Origin: Nonlabens antarcticus
Lineage (GTDB): Bacteria > Bacteroidota > Bacteroidia > Flavobacteriales > Flavobacteriaceae
Assembly: GCF_015356755.1 (NCBI RefSeq)
Contig: NZ_JADFCO010000065.1
Coordinates: 186,001-250,000 of the forward strand
Reading direction: 5' to 3'
Length of the DNA stretch: 64,000 nt
Shown here piece by piece: positions 16,402-25,640 of this stretch; position 1 is the first letter of the stretch; every line of letters starts with the position of its first letter. The position numbers and the translations under genes are program-made. The notes beneath the pieces are model-generated. The model worked only from the letters and a program-made list of their open reading frames with translations. It did not search any database and had not been told where the DNA came from.

Positions 16402-17469
16402 CTATACCTCATCAAAATTAACCTTCACTTTTGCACTTGTTGGGCTAGCCTGACAGGTTAAGGTCAAACCATCAGAAACCTCATCATCTGTGAGAATGGC
16501 ATTTTTGCGCATTTTGACATCGCCTTCCTCAATAAATCCTACACAAGAACTGCAAATACCACCTTGACAAGAATAGGGCGCATCGATGTCATTTTTGAGC
16601 ATGACGTCTAGCATGGTTTCATCCCGACGCATGGTAAAGCTATGTTGCTCGTCATCTAGAATTACAGTTATCTCTGATAAATGACTGTCTTCTGTGATTT
16701 CTACCTCGCTATCTGCGGTGGTAAAAAGCTCGAATTTGATATTTTCTGCAGTAAGTAATTTCTTTTCGATCAAGTTATCCTTGACCATGTGGATCATTTC
16801 TTCAGGACCGCAGAGATATGCTTTTGCGAAACCTGACTGTCGTTCCTTGGCAGGCAGAGCGAACTCATCACAGTCTTGTTTCAAGAAAAAATTCAGATTT
16901 GATTTTGTAATCCTTCCAAATAACGCATCCTGACGCTCTTCCCTGCTGAAACAATATTTTAGGATCAATCGATCTTCATATTGATCTTTCAAATCATTGA
17001 GTTGCTCTAGATAAATAGTCTGGCTTTCTGTTTGATTGCCATAAAGCAATGCCACTCTATTTTCAGAATTGCTGTTCAACGCGGTTTTCAAAATAGACAT
17101 CATGGGAGTTATTCCACTACCCGCAGCTATCAATAGGAAATTCCCTGTTTCAGTTTTCTCATGGACAAAAAGTCCGTCTGGTGGTGCTACTTCTAGCACA
17201 TCACCCACTCGCAATTTCATGGCATAGTTTGAAAACACGCCTTTATCTACAGCCTTTACCACTACTTTCAAAGCATCGTCTGATGGAGCGCTGCTTATGG
17301 AATAAGCCCTGCGCAGGTCAGTGCCATCCACAGTGGCCTTTAACGTTAAATATTGTCCTGCAGTGAATGAAAAAGCTTCATTAAGATCTTCTGGGATCTC
17401 AAAGACAATTTCCACAGCTCGTGGTGTAACTTTAGTGACTTGTTTTATGGAAAGGGAATGAAAGATCAT
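16402..17469 (-). CDS. PaaE-like ferredoxin-NADP reductase with C-terminal 2Fe-2S domain
   Basis: 355 aa flavoprotein moving electrons between NAD(P)H and a 2Fe-2S centre. FAD-binding RAYSISSAPSD is at about residue 54, NAD(P)-binding AAGSGITPMMSIL near 115, and the C-terminal ferredoxin domain has C301, C306, C309 and C339 (CQGGICSSC plus LTCQ). The domain order matches PaaE of phenylacetyl-CoA epoxidase, but no paaABCD genes are nearby, so it may serve another oxygenase or desaturase. A -7 box TACTTTTG lies at 17489-17496. Confidence 0.92.
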   Translation of the reverse strand: MIFHSLSIKQVTKVTPRAVEIVFEIPEDLNEAFSFTAGQYLTLKATVDGTDLRRAYSISSAPSDDALKVVVKAVDKGVFSNYAMKLRVGDVLEVAPPDGLFVHEKTETGNFLLIAAGSGITPMMSILKTALNSNSENRVALLYGNQTESQTIYLEQLNDLKDQYEDRLILKYCFSREERQDALFGRITKSNLNFFLKQDCDEFALPAKERQSGFAKAYLCGPEEMIHMVKDNLIEKKLLTAENIKFELFTTADSEVEITEDSHLSEITVILDDEQHSFTMRRDETMLDVMLKNDIDAPYSCQGGICSSCVGFIEEGDVKMRKNAILTDDEVSDGLTLTCQASPTSAKVKVNFDEV

Positions 17470-17488
17470 GCGTCATTTAATTGGGTTG

Positions 17489-17496
17489 CAAAAGTA
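17489..17496 (-). promoter_or_regulatory. -7 promoter box of the PaaE-like gene
   Basis: Minus-strand TACTTTTG fits TAnnTTTG, 19 nt before the ATG at 17469. Confidence 0.5.
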
Positions 17497-17564
17497 AGAA
17501 ACAGACCTATAGTTGTAACATTTTTAATTTTATCTTCACTAATTGGTCATCTAACCAAATCATT

Positions 17565-19049
17565 ATGTTCAAACTTTTTGCAAATCTCGAATGGAAAAGC
17601 TTTGTCAGGTCTGCAGCCTTTAAGCAAAATCTATTTTTAAAGATTATTATTGGCTTTTTTGCGATCGTCTTTTTATTAGAATTTGCTGGTGCCGGAGCAG
17701 TAAGTTTTTACATTATTGAAGGATTGATTGAGGATGGAAAGATTACCGCTACAAATCCATTTGAAGTAGTAAACAAATTTCTCATTTACTGGTTTGTTAT
17801 CGACTTAATTTTTAGATACTTCATGCAAAAAATGCCTGTATCTAACATAAAACCTTTGCTCTACCTTCCTTTTACTAAGGGTAAAATTGTAAAATATGCT
17901 TTAGGAAAAACGGTCGTCTCTTTTTTCAATATCCTGCCGGCCTTCTTTTTTATTCCGTTTACCGTCGTTTTACTTATTGAAGGTTATGACCCCATAGGTG
18001 TAATAAGCTGGCACATTGCCATGCTATCAATCACCTTACTTCTCAACTTCTTAAACGTATTTCTCAATAATCTCAATAAGGTATTTTATCCAGTACTGGC
18101 TATTCTAGTAGCTCTAGGGGTTTCTCAATACTATGGTTATTTTGATGTTACTGCCTACACGGGTCCTGCTTTTGAATTTTTCTATAACCAGCCGTGGAGT
18201 TTTATCATCCCCTTAGCACTTGCTTATGTGACGTACAAATATTCCTATACTTACTTTATAAAGGAACTCTATCTAGATGCAGGTTTACAAGCTAAACATG
18301 AGGTAGCCAAAACAGAAAACCTAGAATTCCTGGATCGTTTTGGTAAAATTTCTACATATTTAAAGAATGACATAAAACTTATCAAGCGCAACAAGCGTGC
18401 GAGAACTACCTTCATAATGGGTTTCTTTTTCATTTTTTACGGGCTGTTTTTTACCGCTGGAATATATGGCGGGTCCGATTTTGGGAAAGTGTTTGCCGCT
18501 TTGTTTTGTACTGGTGGTTTTCTATTCAGTTTTGGAGGACTGGTACCATCTTGGGACAGCAGTTATTATAAATTAATGATGTCTCAAAACATTCCCTACC
18601 GGGAGTTTTTGTTGAGCAAGTGGTGGTTGATGGCCGTTGTGACTGCGATCAGCACATTACTTAGTTGCTTCTACGTTTATTTTGGAATTGAATGGCTGTG
18701 GGCGATACTTGCCGGTGGTGTTTATAACATAGGCCTCAATGGAACGGTAACTCTACTGGGAGGTGCTTTTGTAAAAACCCCTATTGATTTGACCAGCAAT
18801 AAAAAAGCTTTCGGTGATAGTAAGGCATTTAATATAAAGACGCTATTGCTCACCATTCCTAAAATGGTGCTGCCTGTACTGATCTATTACGCTTTTGCAC
18901 TTACCATAAGCGATGCCGCAGGGTTTATCGCCATTGCGGTTACTGGATTGCTGGGGTTACTCTTCCGCGATAGGATGTTTACGCTTATTGAAAACATTTA
19001 TAAAAACGAGAAATACGACACGATTGCTGCTTATGCACAAAAAGATTGA
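17565..19049 (+). CDS. DUF5687-type ABC exporter membrane subunit
   Basis: 494 aa from ATG 17565 (MFKLFANLEWKSFVRSAAF), with about 12 hydrophobic segments and a central cytoplasmic part (about 255-300, with FLDRFGKISTYLKNDIKLIKRNKRAR). This is the pattern of DUF5687 permeases found in Flavobacteriia next to an ATPase. The ATP-binding gene follows 80 nt later, so the two form an exporter of unknown substrate. An upstream in-frame start would overlap the divergent reductase promoter. Confidence 0.85.
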   Translation: MFKLFANLEWKSFVRSAAFKQNLFLKIIIGFFAIVFLLEFAGAGAVSFYIIEGLIEDGKITATNPFEVVNKFLIYWFVIDLIFRYFMQKMPVSNIKPLLYLPFTKGKIVKYALGKTVVSFFNILPAFFFIPFTVVLLIEGYDPIGVISWHIAMLSITLLLNFLNVFLNNLNKVFYPVLAILVALGVSQYYGYFDVTAYTGPAFEFFYNQPWSFIIPLALAYVTYKYSYTYFIKELYLDAGLQAKHEVAKTENLEFLDRFGKISTYLKNDIKLIKRNKRARTTFIMGFFFIFYGLFFTAGIYGGSDFGKVFAALFCTGGFLFSFGGLVPSWDSSYYKLMMSQNIPYREFLLSKWWLMAVVTAISTLLSCFYVYFGIEWLWAILAGGVYNIGLNGTVTLLGGAFVKTPIDLTSNKKAFGDSKAFNIKTLLLTIPKMVLPVLIYYAFALTISDAAGFIAIAVTGLLGLLFRDRMFTLIENIYKNEKYDTIAAYAQKD

Positions 19050-19071
19050 TGTCCCTATTACTCACGTTAGT

Positions 19072-19089
19072 TCGCTTTCGCGAAAGCGA
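19072..19089. repeat. palindrome copy extended to 18 bp, intergenic
   Basis: TCGCTTTCGCGAAAGCGA between the exporter membrane gene and its ATPase gene. Confidence 0.95.
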
Positions 19090-19129
19090 GCTATCATCAA
19101 AATCACTACAACCCATTAAATTTTAAGAA

Positions 19130-19888
19130 ATGATCGACATACAAAATCTCTCTAAAAAATATAACGACACCACCGTTCTTGATATCGAGAGCCTGCAAAT
19201 TCCAAAGGGTCAATCCGTTGGGCTGGTCGGGAATAATGGTGCTGGGAAAACAACTCTGTTTTCGCTATTTTTAGATTTGATCCAGCCTACTACTGGGCAT
19301 ATTATTTCTAGCGACATACGGGTCGATGAAAGTGAGGACTGGAAACCATTTACCAGTGCTTTTGTGGATGAGAGTTTTCTAATAGGTTACCTGACTCCAG
19401 AGGAATATCTCTATTTCATAGGTGAGTTGCGAGGACAGACAAAAGAAGATATTGATGCGCTCATGGTCAAGCATGCCGATTTTTTTAACGGCGAGGCAAT
19501 AGGTCAGAAAAAATACCTGCGCGACCTTTCAAAAGGGAACCAGAAGAAAGTAGGGATCATAGCCACATTAATAGGTGATCCTGAAGTAATTATCCTAGAT
19601 GAGCCTTTTGCAAACCTAGATCCATCAACACAAATACGATTGAAAGCGATTATCAAAGAGCTTTCTCTTAATCCTAATGTTACCATGCTTATTTCCAGTC
19701 ACGATCTAGCGCATGTTACTGAAGTAGCACAGCGGGTAGTTCTTTTAGAAAAAGGTAAAGTTGTCATGGATAAGGTGAAAGATGCGGGTACCTTTGCACA
19801 ACTGGAACAATATTTCATGGGAATTAGTGAGTTACATGCGGTACCGGTTGAAGAGAACGCTGCACCTGTAATAATTGAAGAAGAATAA
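19130..19888 (+). CDS. ABC transporter ATP-binding protein
   Basis: 252 aa nucleotide-binding domain. Walker A GNNGAGKTTL is near residue 35, the signature is LSKGNQKKVG at about 134, Walker B is VIILDEPFANLD near 155, and the switch His is in SSHDLAHV. The signature's LSKG form is common in CcmA/NatA-type exporters. It pairs with the DUF5687 membrane subunit upstream; two small membrane proteins follow at 2 and 7 nt spacing, making a likely four-gene operon. The C-terminal tail (about 225-252) is Glu-rich. Confidence 0.95.
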   Translation: MIDIQNLSKKYNDTTVLDIESLQIPKGQSVGLVGNNGAGKTTLFSLFLDLIQPTTGHIISSDIRVDESEDWKPFTSAFVDESFLIGYLTPEEYLYFIGELRGQTKEDIDALMVKHADFFNGEAIGQKKYLRDLSKGNQKKVGIIATLIGDPEVIILDEPFANLDPSTQIRLKAIIKELSLNPNVTMLISSHDLAHVTEVAQRVVLLEKGKVVMDKVKDAGTFAQLEQYFMGISELHAVPVEENAAPVIIEEE

Positions 19889-19890
19889 AT

Positions 19891-20124
19891 ATGTCCCCAA
19901 AAATTAAAGTATTTCTTATCTACGGTTTGAGTTTTTTGATTCTTTTCTCGATCGCCAGATTGATTATGGTTCAATTTTATCCAGAACCCACGCTTTGGTT
20001 GACATTTATTCCCTTGGCTTTCGGAATGATCCTGGCGCCTAAGCCACATATTGAGGAATCTGAGGAAGGTCGGGTTTATGGTCTTAAAAGTATATTTTTC
20101 AAAAAGATAATTTACATCTCATAA
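19891..20124 (+). CDS. small two-helix membrane protein, paralogue 1
   Basis: 77 aa with two hydrophobic helices (about 6-26 and 34-49), then a polar tail with PKPHIEESEEGRVYGLKSIF and KKII. It starts 2 nt after the ABC ATPase stop. The next gene encodes a protein with the same layout and tail (PKPHVVEAQSGNQYGVKSIF), so they are tandem duplicates. No known domain is recognised; a link to the ABC exporter is inferred from position. Confidence 0.75.
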   Translation: MSPKIKVFLIYGLSFLILFSIARLIMVQFYPEPTLWLTFIPLAFGMILAPKPHIEESEEGRVYGLKSIFFKKIIYIS

Positions 20125-20131
20125 TCACCTA

Positions 20132-20368
20132 ATGTCTCTTAAACTAAAAATGTATCTCATTACTAGCCTGAGCTATTTGGGTATGTTTTTGATTTGCTGG
20201 ACTATTACGTCCGCACTATTTACGGGTGAATATTCCGTATGGTCCACCTTTATTCCAGTGATGGTCGCCTACGTCCTGTCGCCTAAACCGCATGTTGTAG
20301 AGGCACAATCAGGAAATCAGTATGGAGTAAAAAGTATCTTTTCTAAGAAAATCATACGCTTAAAATAA
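20132..20368 (+). CDS. small two-helix membrane protein, paralogue 2
   Basis: 78 aa, starting 7 nt after its neighbour. Two hydrophobic helices (about 7-27 and 36-49) and a tail containing LSPKPHVVEAQSGNQYGVKSIFSKK match paralogue 1 position by position (SPKxK/SLKLK start, TFIP, PKPH, YG-KSIF, KKII). The first helix differs most. Function unknown; probably part of the same exporter operon. Confidence 0.75.
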   Translation: MSLKLKMYLITSLSYLGMFLICWTITSALFTGEYSVWSTFIPVMVAYVLSPKPHVVEAQSGNQYGVKSIFSKKIIRLK

Positions 20369-20408
20369 TCTGGAAAATCCGACAGGTTAAGGGTTGTAGT
20401 TAATTCCT

Positions 20409-20416
20409 TATTTTTG
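20409..20416 (+). promoter_or_regulatory. -7 promoter box upstream of the sprE-like gene
   Basis: TATTTTTG fits TAnnTTTG, 59 nt before the TTG start. The nearest TTG is only 12 nt upstream, so the -33 is not convincing. Confidence 0.4.
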
Positions 20417-20475
20417 ACCATAGTTACAATATCATGACCACCTAACAGTTATGATAGCTAGAAACCAGAGCTCGC

Positions 20476-23097
20476 TTGAAATACATTTCTTCCTATACGA
20501 TTCTGATTACCTGCATATTGCTAGTTTTTGCTAGCTGCAGTCGTAAAAGTGATTCCTTTATATCGCGCAACCTTCATGCAATAGGCACAGAATATAATGT
20601 CCTATATAATGGAAATCTAGCTCTAGAAGCAGGCCTTGAAAACATTGAAGCAAATTATGGCGATAACTATTGGGACATTCTTCCTGTAGAACGTCTGGCT
20701 GTAAAGGACGAAATACGCATTAGCACTGATGATCAAACAGATCCCAACTTCAAACGCGCAGAGGAAAAGGCCGTAAAAGCGGTGCAGAAACACAGCATGC
20801 AAATTGATGGCGAGGAGGTGAACCCACAGATTGATGAAGCTTATATGCTCCTGGGAAAAGCAAGGTATTATGATCAGCGGTTTATTCCCGCTCTAGAAGC
20901 TTTCAATTACATCCTACAATTCATGCCAGAATCGGATAACATTCGGGTGGCAAAAATCTGGCGTGAGAAAACCAACATGCGTTTAGAAAGCAATGAGATC
21001 GCCATTGAAAATCTTCTAGACCTGATTACAAAAGACAGTCTTGATATCAATCGCGAAGAATTGATTCTTGCTAACGCCACGCTGGCACAAGCTTATTTAA
21101 ACATTCAAAAGACCGATAGCGCCTTGATCTACATGAGTCGCGCTGCCCAAAAAACAAAAGACCGCTCCACAGAGGGGCGCTATAAATTTATCGCGGGCCA
21201 GCTTTTTGCCCGGGAAGGACAAAAAGTTAGCGCTATTGTCCACTTTGACCAGGTTATTGAACTCCATCGTAAAATACCGCGCAATTATTATATCAATGCT
21301 TTTATTGAAAAGATCAAGTTGCGAGACACCATTCAAGAAGGCGACGATGAGTTACTTGTCATCCTTGATAAACTGGAAGAGGATCGTGAAAACAGACCTT
21401 GGCTGGATCTGATTAATTATAGAAAAGCTATATATCTGGAGTCCGTGGATAGCGTGGATGGAGCGATTGCCTATTACAATAAATCCTTAAAAGCAGGTGA
21501 TCAGGATTTATTCCTACAAGGAAATACTTATGATGCACTAGGTCGCATTAGTTTTGATGATGCTCGGTTTGAAACAGCTGGAAAGTATTTTGACAGTGCT
21601 TCCACAAAATATTTGAACAAGTCTAGAGAGCAGCGATCTGTTTTGAAAAAACGAGAAAACCTAGCTGACATTATTCTGTATGAAAACAACCGCCGCAGCG
21701 CTGACAGTATTTTATCTGTGATTGCTATGAGTGACGATCAACGGGCTAATTATTACAACGTTTACATCAATAAGCTTAAAGAACGTGAAGCACAACTAGC
21801 AGAACAAGCTGAAATTACAGAAGCAAATCTTGCCCAGCAAAAAACAGCTCTTTCGACCATTAAAACTAACAATAACCTTAATAACAATAGATTAGGACCA
21901 CCAGGAGCGCCTGTTGATAATGCTGGTTTCTCTGGAGATGACAATGGCGCGGTGTTTTATTTCTACGTTCCCGCTACTGTAGCTCGTGGGAAATTACAAT
22001 TCAGATCGGTTTGGGGTGGTCGCCCACTCGAGGATAACTGGAGGTTATCCAGCACTAGCTCTGGGCTAATTGATCAGGCTACAGAAAACCAGGTCACTGC
22101 TATTGAAAACAATGGAACGGCGCCAGAATATCTGGCATCCTATTACATTGATCAACTGCCACAAGGAGATATAGCCCTAGACAGCATTGCAGACTCCCGG
22201 GATTTTGCATATTATCAACTGGGCGTTCTTTACAAGGAGAAATTCAAGCGCAAGGATCTTGCTATCGATCGCTTTGAGACCTTGTTGACCTATGAGCCTG
22301 AGGAAAAGTTATTGTTACCTACTTTATATAACCTGTATTTAATGGGTCGCGATGGGAGTGATAACAATACCGCTTTCGCGAAAGCGGAACAATACAAATC
22401 CACCATCATATCAAAATATCCTAACACGAGATATGCGCAAATCTTGCAGAATCCCGAAAGTGCACTAGACAATACCGGCAGCCCAGAAGGAATTTACAAT
22501 GGCATTTTTAAGGAATATGAGCAAGGAAATTATGCAACAGTCATCACACAAACCGAAGAGCAGATCATCAGATTCAACGGTGATCCCATTGTTCCAAAAC
22601 TAGAGCTCTTAAAAACCTATGCCACTGGAAGGTTGTATGGTTTCAAGGCCTATAAAGAAGGTCTTGATTTTGTAGCATTTAATTATCCCAGTAGTGCAAC
22701 CGGTCAAGAAGCCGCAATTCTAGCTGCCGAAGCTGAAAAATTGAGGATTCCAGAAACCTTTGTTCCAGAAGAGGGCCTAGACAGTTTCAAAATTTTATAT
22801 CAAGTCGCAGCATCAGACACCACAACACAAGAGAAACTTGCTGCACAGTTAAAGCAAGGCCTGACTGCTGCTGGCGAACAGCTCACCTATTCCATAGACG
22901 TTTATTCACCTAAATTTTCATTGATAGTTATTCATGGTTTCAATAGCAAGGAGCGTTCTAAAGAAGTAGCAAACTATCTTGAAAAGTCTAAAAATAAAAT
23001 TGGCTTACCAAAAATCTCTGTTTCTATCGCCACAGATAATTACAAAATCGTCCAGGTTTATAAAAGCCTAGACGATTATAAGAAACAGTCTCAATAA
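20476..23097 (+). CDS. sprE: SprE/PorW-like type IX secretion lipoprotein with TPR repeats
   Basis: 873 aa. MKYISSYTILITCILLVFASC gives a lipobox with Cys at 21. The N-terminal NLHAIGTEYNVLYNGNLALE is the characteristic SprE/PorW start, followed by many tetratricopeptide-type helices (about 100-450) and a second helical region (about 560-760). SprE is needed for gliding and type IX secretion in Flavobacteriia. The start is TTG at 20476: an in-frame stop at 20455 leaves no ATG. A palindrome (22370-22387) encodes AFAKA. Bactofilin follows by 10 nt. Confidence 0.9.
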   Translation: MKYISSYTILITCILLVFASCSRKSDSFISRNLHAIGTEYNVLYNGNLALEAGLENIEANYGDNYWDILPVERLAVKDEIRISTDDQTDPNFKRAEEKAVKAVQKHSMQIDGEEVNPQIDEAYMLLGKARYYDQRFIPALEAFNYILQFMPESDNIRVAKIWREKTNMRLESNEIAIENLLDLITKDSLDINREELILANATLAQAYLNIQKTDSALIYMSRAAQKTKDRSTEGRYKFIAGQLFAREGQKVSAIVHFDQVIELHRKIPRNYYINAFIEKIKLRDTIQEGDDELLVILDKLEEDRENRPWLDLINYRKAIYLESVDSVDGAIAYYNKSLKAGDQDLFLQGNTYDALGRISFDDARFETAGKYFDSASTKYLNKSREQRSVLKKRENLADIILYENNRRSADSILSVIAMSDDQRANYYNVYINKLKEREAQLAEQAEITEANLAQQKTALSTIKTNNNLNNNRLGPPGAPVDNAGFSGDDNGAVFYFYVPATVARGKLQFRSVWGGRPLEDNWRLSSTSSGLIDQATENQVTAIENNGTAPEYLASYYIDQLPQGDIALDSIADSRDFAYYQLGVLYKEKFKRKDLAIDRFETLLTYEPEEKLLLPTLYNLYLMGRDGSDNNTAFAKAEQYKSTIISKYPNTRYAQILQNPESALDNTGSPEGIYNGIFKEYEQGNYATVITQTEEQIIRFNGDPIVPKLELLKTYATGRLYGFKAYKEGLDFVAFNYPSSATGQEAAILAAEAEKLRIPETFVPEEGLDSFKILYQVAASDTTTQEKLAAQLKQGLTAAGEQLTYSIDVYSPKFSLIVIHGFNSKERSKEVANYLEKSKNKIGLPKISVSIATDNYKIVQVYKSLDDYKKQSQ
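22370..22387. repeat. palindrome copy extended to 18 bp, in sprE-like gene
   Basis: CCGCTTTCGCGAAAGCGG; read as AFAKA between two helical repeats. Confidence 0.95.
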
Positions 23098-23107
23098 AAA
23101 TCCAAGC

Positions 23108-23497
23108 ATGAAATCAAATAAGAATACAGAAGTAATCGGGAATTCACAAAACCGTATTGCACAAGGAACAATAATTACTGGTGACATAGAAAGCGAGGCT
23201 GGTTTTAGAATAGATGGGGAAATCAAAGGCACGTTAAAAACAAAAGCTAAAGTTGTTATAGGAAAAGACGGGAAAATTGATGGAACTCTAGAATGCTCTA
23301 ATGCAGATATAGAAGGTTCTTTCTCTGGCACATTGAAAGTAGACGGTTTGTTATCCCTAAAATCAACAGCGATTATAGAAGGTGAAGTTTCTACTCATAA
23401 ACTATCTGTAGAGCCTGGAGCGACTTTCAACGCGTCCTGCAATATGAGTAGTAATGTGAAATCAATGAATAGTGGAAGTAAAGAGCAATCTGCTTAA
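23108..23497 (+). CDS. bactofilin-family cytoskeletal protein
   Basis: 129 aa. A beta-helix core with repeated IDGEIKGTLKTKAKVVIG / KIDGTLECSNADIEGSFSG / LKVDGLLSLKSTAIIEGEV turns, here listed as separate turns, is typical of bactofilins, which polymerise without nucleotide into filaments at the membrane or cell envelope. It starts 10 nt after sprE and precedes the ATP synthase genes, an order seen in many flavobacteria as far as I recall. Short unstructured tails flank the core. Confidence 0.93.
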   Translation: MKSNKNTEVIGNSQNRIAQGTIITGDIESEAGFRIDGEIKGTLKTKAKVVIGKDGKIDGTLECSNADIEGSFSGTLKVDGLLSLKSTAIIEGEVSTHKLSVEPGATFNASCNMSSNVKSMNSGSKEQSA

Positions 23498-23696
23498 AGA
23501 AGCTCACCTTTGTTCTACTCTATTGAATTTATTTGCAAAATATTCTAATATCAGTAGTGTGGAATTATCAGTGTGGAACAATAATCTTTGCTACCATTTT
23601 AACATTGAGACGATCCTAAAAATAAGAACGCGATACCATTCTTCAAACGTTAAAAGAGAATAGAATGTAATTCCTTAAACAACTTTTTAAGCCTCG

Positions 23697-23704
23697 TATA
23701 TTTG
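23697..23704 (+). promoter_or_regulatory. -7 promoter box of the small membrane gene before atpB
   Basis: TATATTTG fits TAnnTTTG, 17 nt before the GTG start at 23722. Confidence 0.5.
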
Positions 23705-23721
23705 CAGCTTAATTTTATCTC

Positions 23722-24087
23722 GTGAATTTTTACCTTAAAACCTTTCTTCTAGTTCTACTGCTTTCACTTGTTGCCTATGGTGTTCATTCCTGGCTCATTG
23801 TGGACCCAGCACTTTCTCTGGAAAAAACCTATATTTTTCTGGGAGTTGCCACTTTTATAACGGTTAGCGGTTTGAAATTTACACACAATTATGTTCCAGA
23901 TAAATTGGGGTTCGGTTTTCTGGCATTGGTATTTGTAAAATGTGGAGCTGCTCTTCTCATATTTCCTGACCTATTGAATGAAGATCCTGCTTTAACACAG
24001 GCAGAAATGTTAGGGTTTCTCACTCCATATTTCATCTTCCTATTTATAGAAGTCACTATTGTTATTAAATGGCTCAATGATAATTGA
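23722..24087 (+). CDS. four-helix membrane protein preceding atpB (AtpI-like position)
   Basis: 121 aa with four hydrophobic helices (about 4-24, 36-52, 64-82, 98-116). The start is GTG at 23722. In many bacteria an AtpI or AtpZ protein occupies this place before atpB and helps c-ring assembly or ion supply; the four-helix form resembles AtpI in size, but sequence similarity is not clear to me. The short two-helix AtpZ is not visible in the 224 nt upstream. A role with ATP synthase is inferred from position only. Confidence 0.75.
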   Translation: MNFYLKTFLLVLLLSLVAYGVHSWLIVDPALSLEKTYIFLGVATFITVSGLKFTHNYVPDKLGFGFLALVFVKCGAALLIFPDLLNEDPALTQAEMLGFLTPYFIFLFIEVTIVIKWLNDN

Positions 24088-24174
24088 TTGAACCTTTTTT
24101 TATAACCAGTACTTGTAGGTTTATAGAGATCAAATAATCGAAATAAAGAACTGTTTTAAGATTGTTTTTTGTCA

Positions 24175-24182
24175 TACATTTG
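24175..24182 (+). promoter_or_regulatory. -7 promoter box of the atp operon
   Basis: TACATTTG fits TAnnTTTG, 39 nt before the atpB ATG. Confidence 0.5.
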
Positions 24183-24221
24183 CACCCGAATTAAAGGACC
24201 TAACTTTTTAAGGTGATTTTC

Positions 24222-25415
24222 ATGTTTAGAGCTTACTTAAAAACAGCTTTTTTTGCTTTGTTACTCGCTGCTTCTTCTGGGATGCAGGCACAGGATGATC
24301 ATCTATTAGATCATGATGTCCACGTTACTGATGCCGAAAATGACGGCAGAGTTAATACTAAGGACGAGATAGATTCCTATATCGAGCATCACTTAAAAGA
24401 TGTTCACGACTTCCATTTATTTTCTTTTACAAATGATGCAAACGAACGCATTCATGTAGGATTCCCGTTGCCAGTCATTGTCTGGACTACAGAAGGATTG
24501 AAAACTTTTATGTCTTCTGAGTTTCACCATGATGATAGCGGTGAAGTCCTGGTTCAAAAAGGCGACGTGACACTTGCGAAGTACCATAGCAAGATCTATG
24601 AGATTGACAATGGTGCAAATGTTCTCAGTTTTGATGAAGAGCTTCATCCCAACAATGCCTATAAAGTACTAGACTTTTCCATTACAAAATCCGTTTTCGG
24701 ATTGTTGCTTATAGGATTGTTGATGGTCTTTATGTTTGGAACACTAGCTAAACAATATAAGAAACGATCTATTCCTAAAGGATTCGGCCGTGCGTTGGAA
24801 CCTTTGGTTTTATATGTAAGAGACGAGATGGCTCGCCCTAACATAGGAGTGGAGAAGTCTAAAAAGTTCATGCCTTACCTGTTAACGGTATTCTTCATGA
24901 TCTGGATCGCAAACCTTTTAGGTTTAACTCCGTTAGGATTTAATATCACTGGACAAATTTCAATAACCGTTTGTCTTGCTTTATTTACATTCGTTATAGT
25001 ACAGTTTAACGGAAACAAGGATTACTGGAAACACATTTTCTGGATGCCCGATGTTCCTATCCTTATGAAGATCTTCCTAATCCCTATTGAACTATTGGGA
25101 ATCTTCACAAAACCATTTTCATTATTAGTGCGACTTTTTGCAAACATTACGGCAGGTCACGTGATAGTTATGGGTCTGGTTGCTTTGACAATTACACTTA
25201 AAGAACAGTTTGGTGTTGTAGGTTCCACTGGTTTGTCCCTATTCCTCACGCTATTCTTGATGGTCATAGAATTATTAGTAGCTTTTCTACAAGCCTTTAT
25301 TTTCACATTGCTTTCTTCCCTTTTCATAGGAATGGCGGTTGCAGAGCATGATCACCCAGAACATACGGGTACGGGAGAAGAAGATGTAGATATAGTTAGA
25401 GAACGTTTTGTTTAA
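24222..25415 (+). CDS. atpB: F0F1 ATP synthase subunit a
   Basis: 397 aa from ATG 24222. It forms the proton half-channels beside the c-ring. The first ~22 residues are a signal-like segment (AFFALLLAASSGMQAQ) and about 25-145 is a polar, His/Asp-rich extracytoplasmic domain, an extension usual in Bacteroidetes. The membrane core follows, with the essential Arg in LLVRLFANITAGHVIV and a last helix pair around LLVAFLQAFIFTLLSSLFIG. A GTG three codons earlier is an alternative start. First gene of atpB-E-F-H-A-G. Confidence 0.95.
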   Translation: MFRAYLKTAFFALLLAASSGMQAQDDHLLDHDVHVTDAENDGRVNTKDEIDSYIEHHLKDVHDFHLFSFTNDANERIHVGFPLPVIVWTTEGLKTFMSSEFHHDDSGEVLVQKGDVTLAKYHSKIYEIDNGANVLSFDEELHPNNAYKVLDFSITKSVFGLLLIGLLMVFMFGTLAKQYKKRSIPKGFGRALEPLVLYVRDEMARPNIGVEKSKKFMPYLLTVFFMIWIANLLGLTPLGFNITGQISITVCLALFTFVIVQFNGNKDYWKHIFWMPDVPILMKIFLIPIELLGIFTKPFSLLVRLFANITAGHVIVMGLVALTITLKEQFGVVGSTGLSLFLTLFLMVIELLVAFLQAFIFTLLSSLFIGMAVAEHDHPEHTGTGEEDVDIVRERFV

Positions 25416-25432
25416 TTTTTAAATCGATTGTT

Positions 25433-25621
25433 ATGTACAATTTAATTGGAGCTGGTCTTATTGTAATAGGAGGTGGTCTCGGTCTTGGTCAAATAGGTGG
25501 AAAAGCGATGGAAGCTATCGCTCGTCAACCTGAAGCAGCTGGAAAAATCCAAACTGCGATGATTATCATCGGTGCACTTCTTGAAGGACTTGCATTTGGA
25601 GCGTTACTACTAGGAAAGTAG
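25433..25621 (+). CDS. atpE: F0F1 ATP synthase subunit c
   Basis: 62 aa, two helices forming one hairpin of the rotor ring. The polar loop ARQPEA is at 30-35 and the ion-carrying carboxylate is E51 in GALLEGLAFGALL. The residue after E51 is Gly, not the Ser/Thr usual in sodium-binding rings, which points to proton coupling. At 62 residues it is short for the family. A perfect hairpin follows the gene (25641-25671), before atpF. Confidence 0.96.
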   Translation: MYNLIGAGLIVIGGGLGLGQIGGKAMEAIARQPEAAGKIQTAMIIIGALLEGLAFGALLLGK

Positions 25622-25640
25622 TAAATCCATTAAAACTAAG

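Noticed and set aside
23472-23663. 63-codon frame overlapping the end of bactofilin
   Set aside because: No membrane helices or family likeness, starts inside bactofilin, and does not resemble AtpZ.
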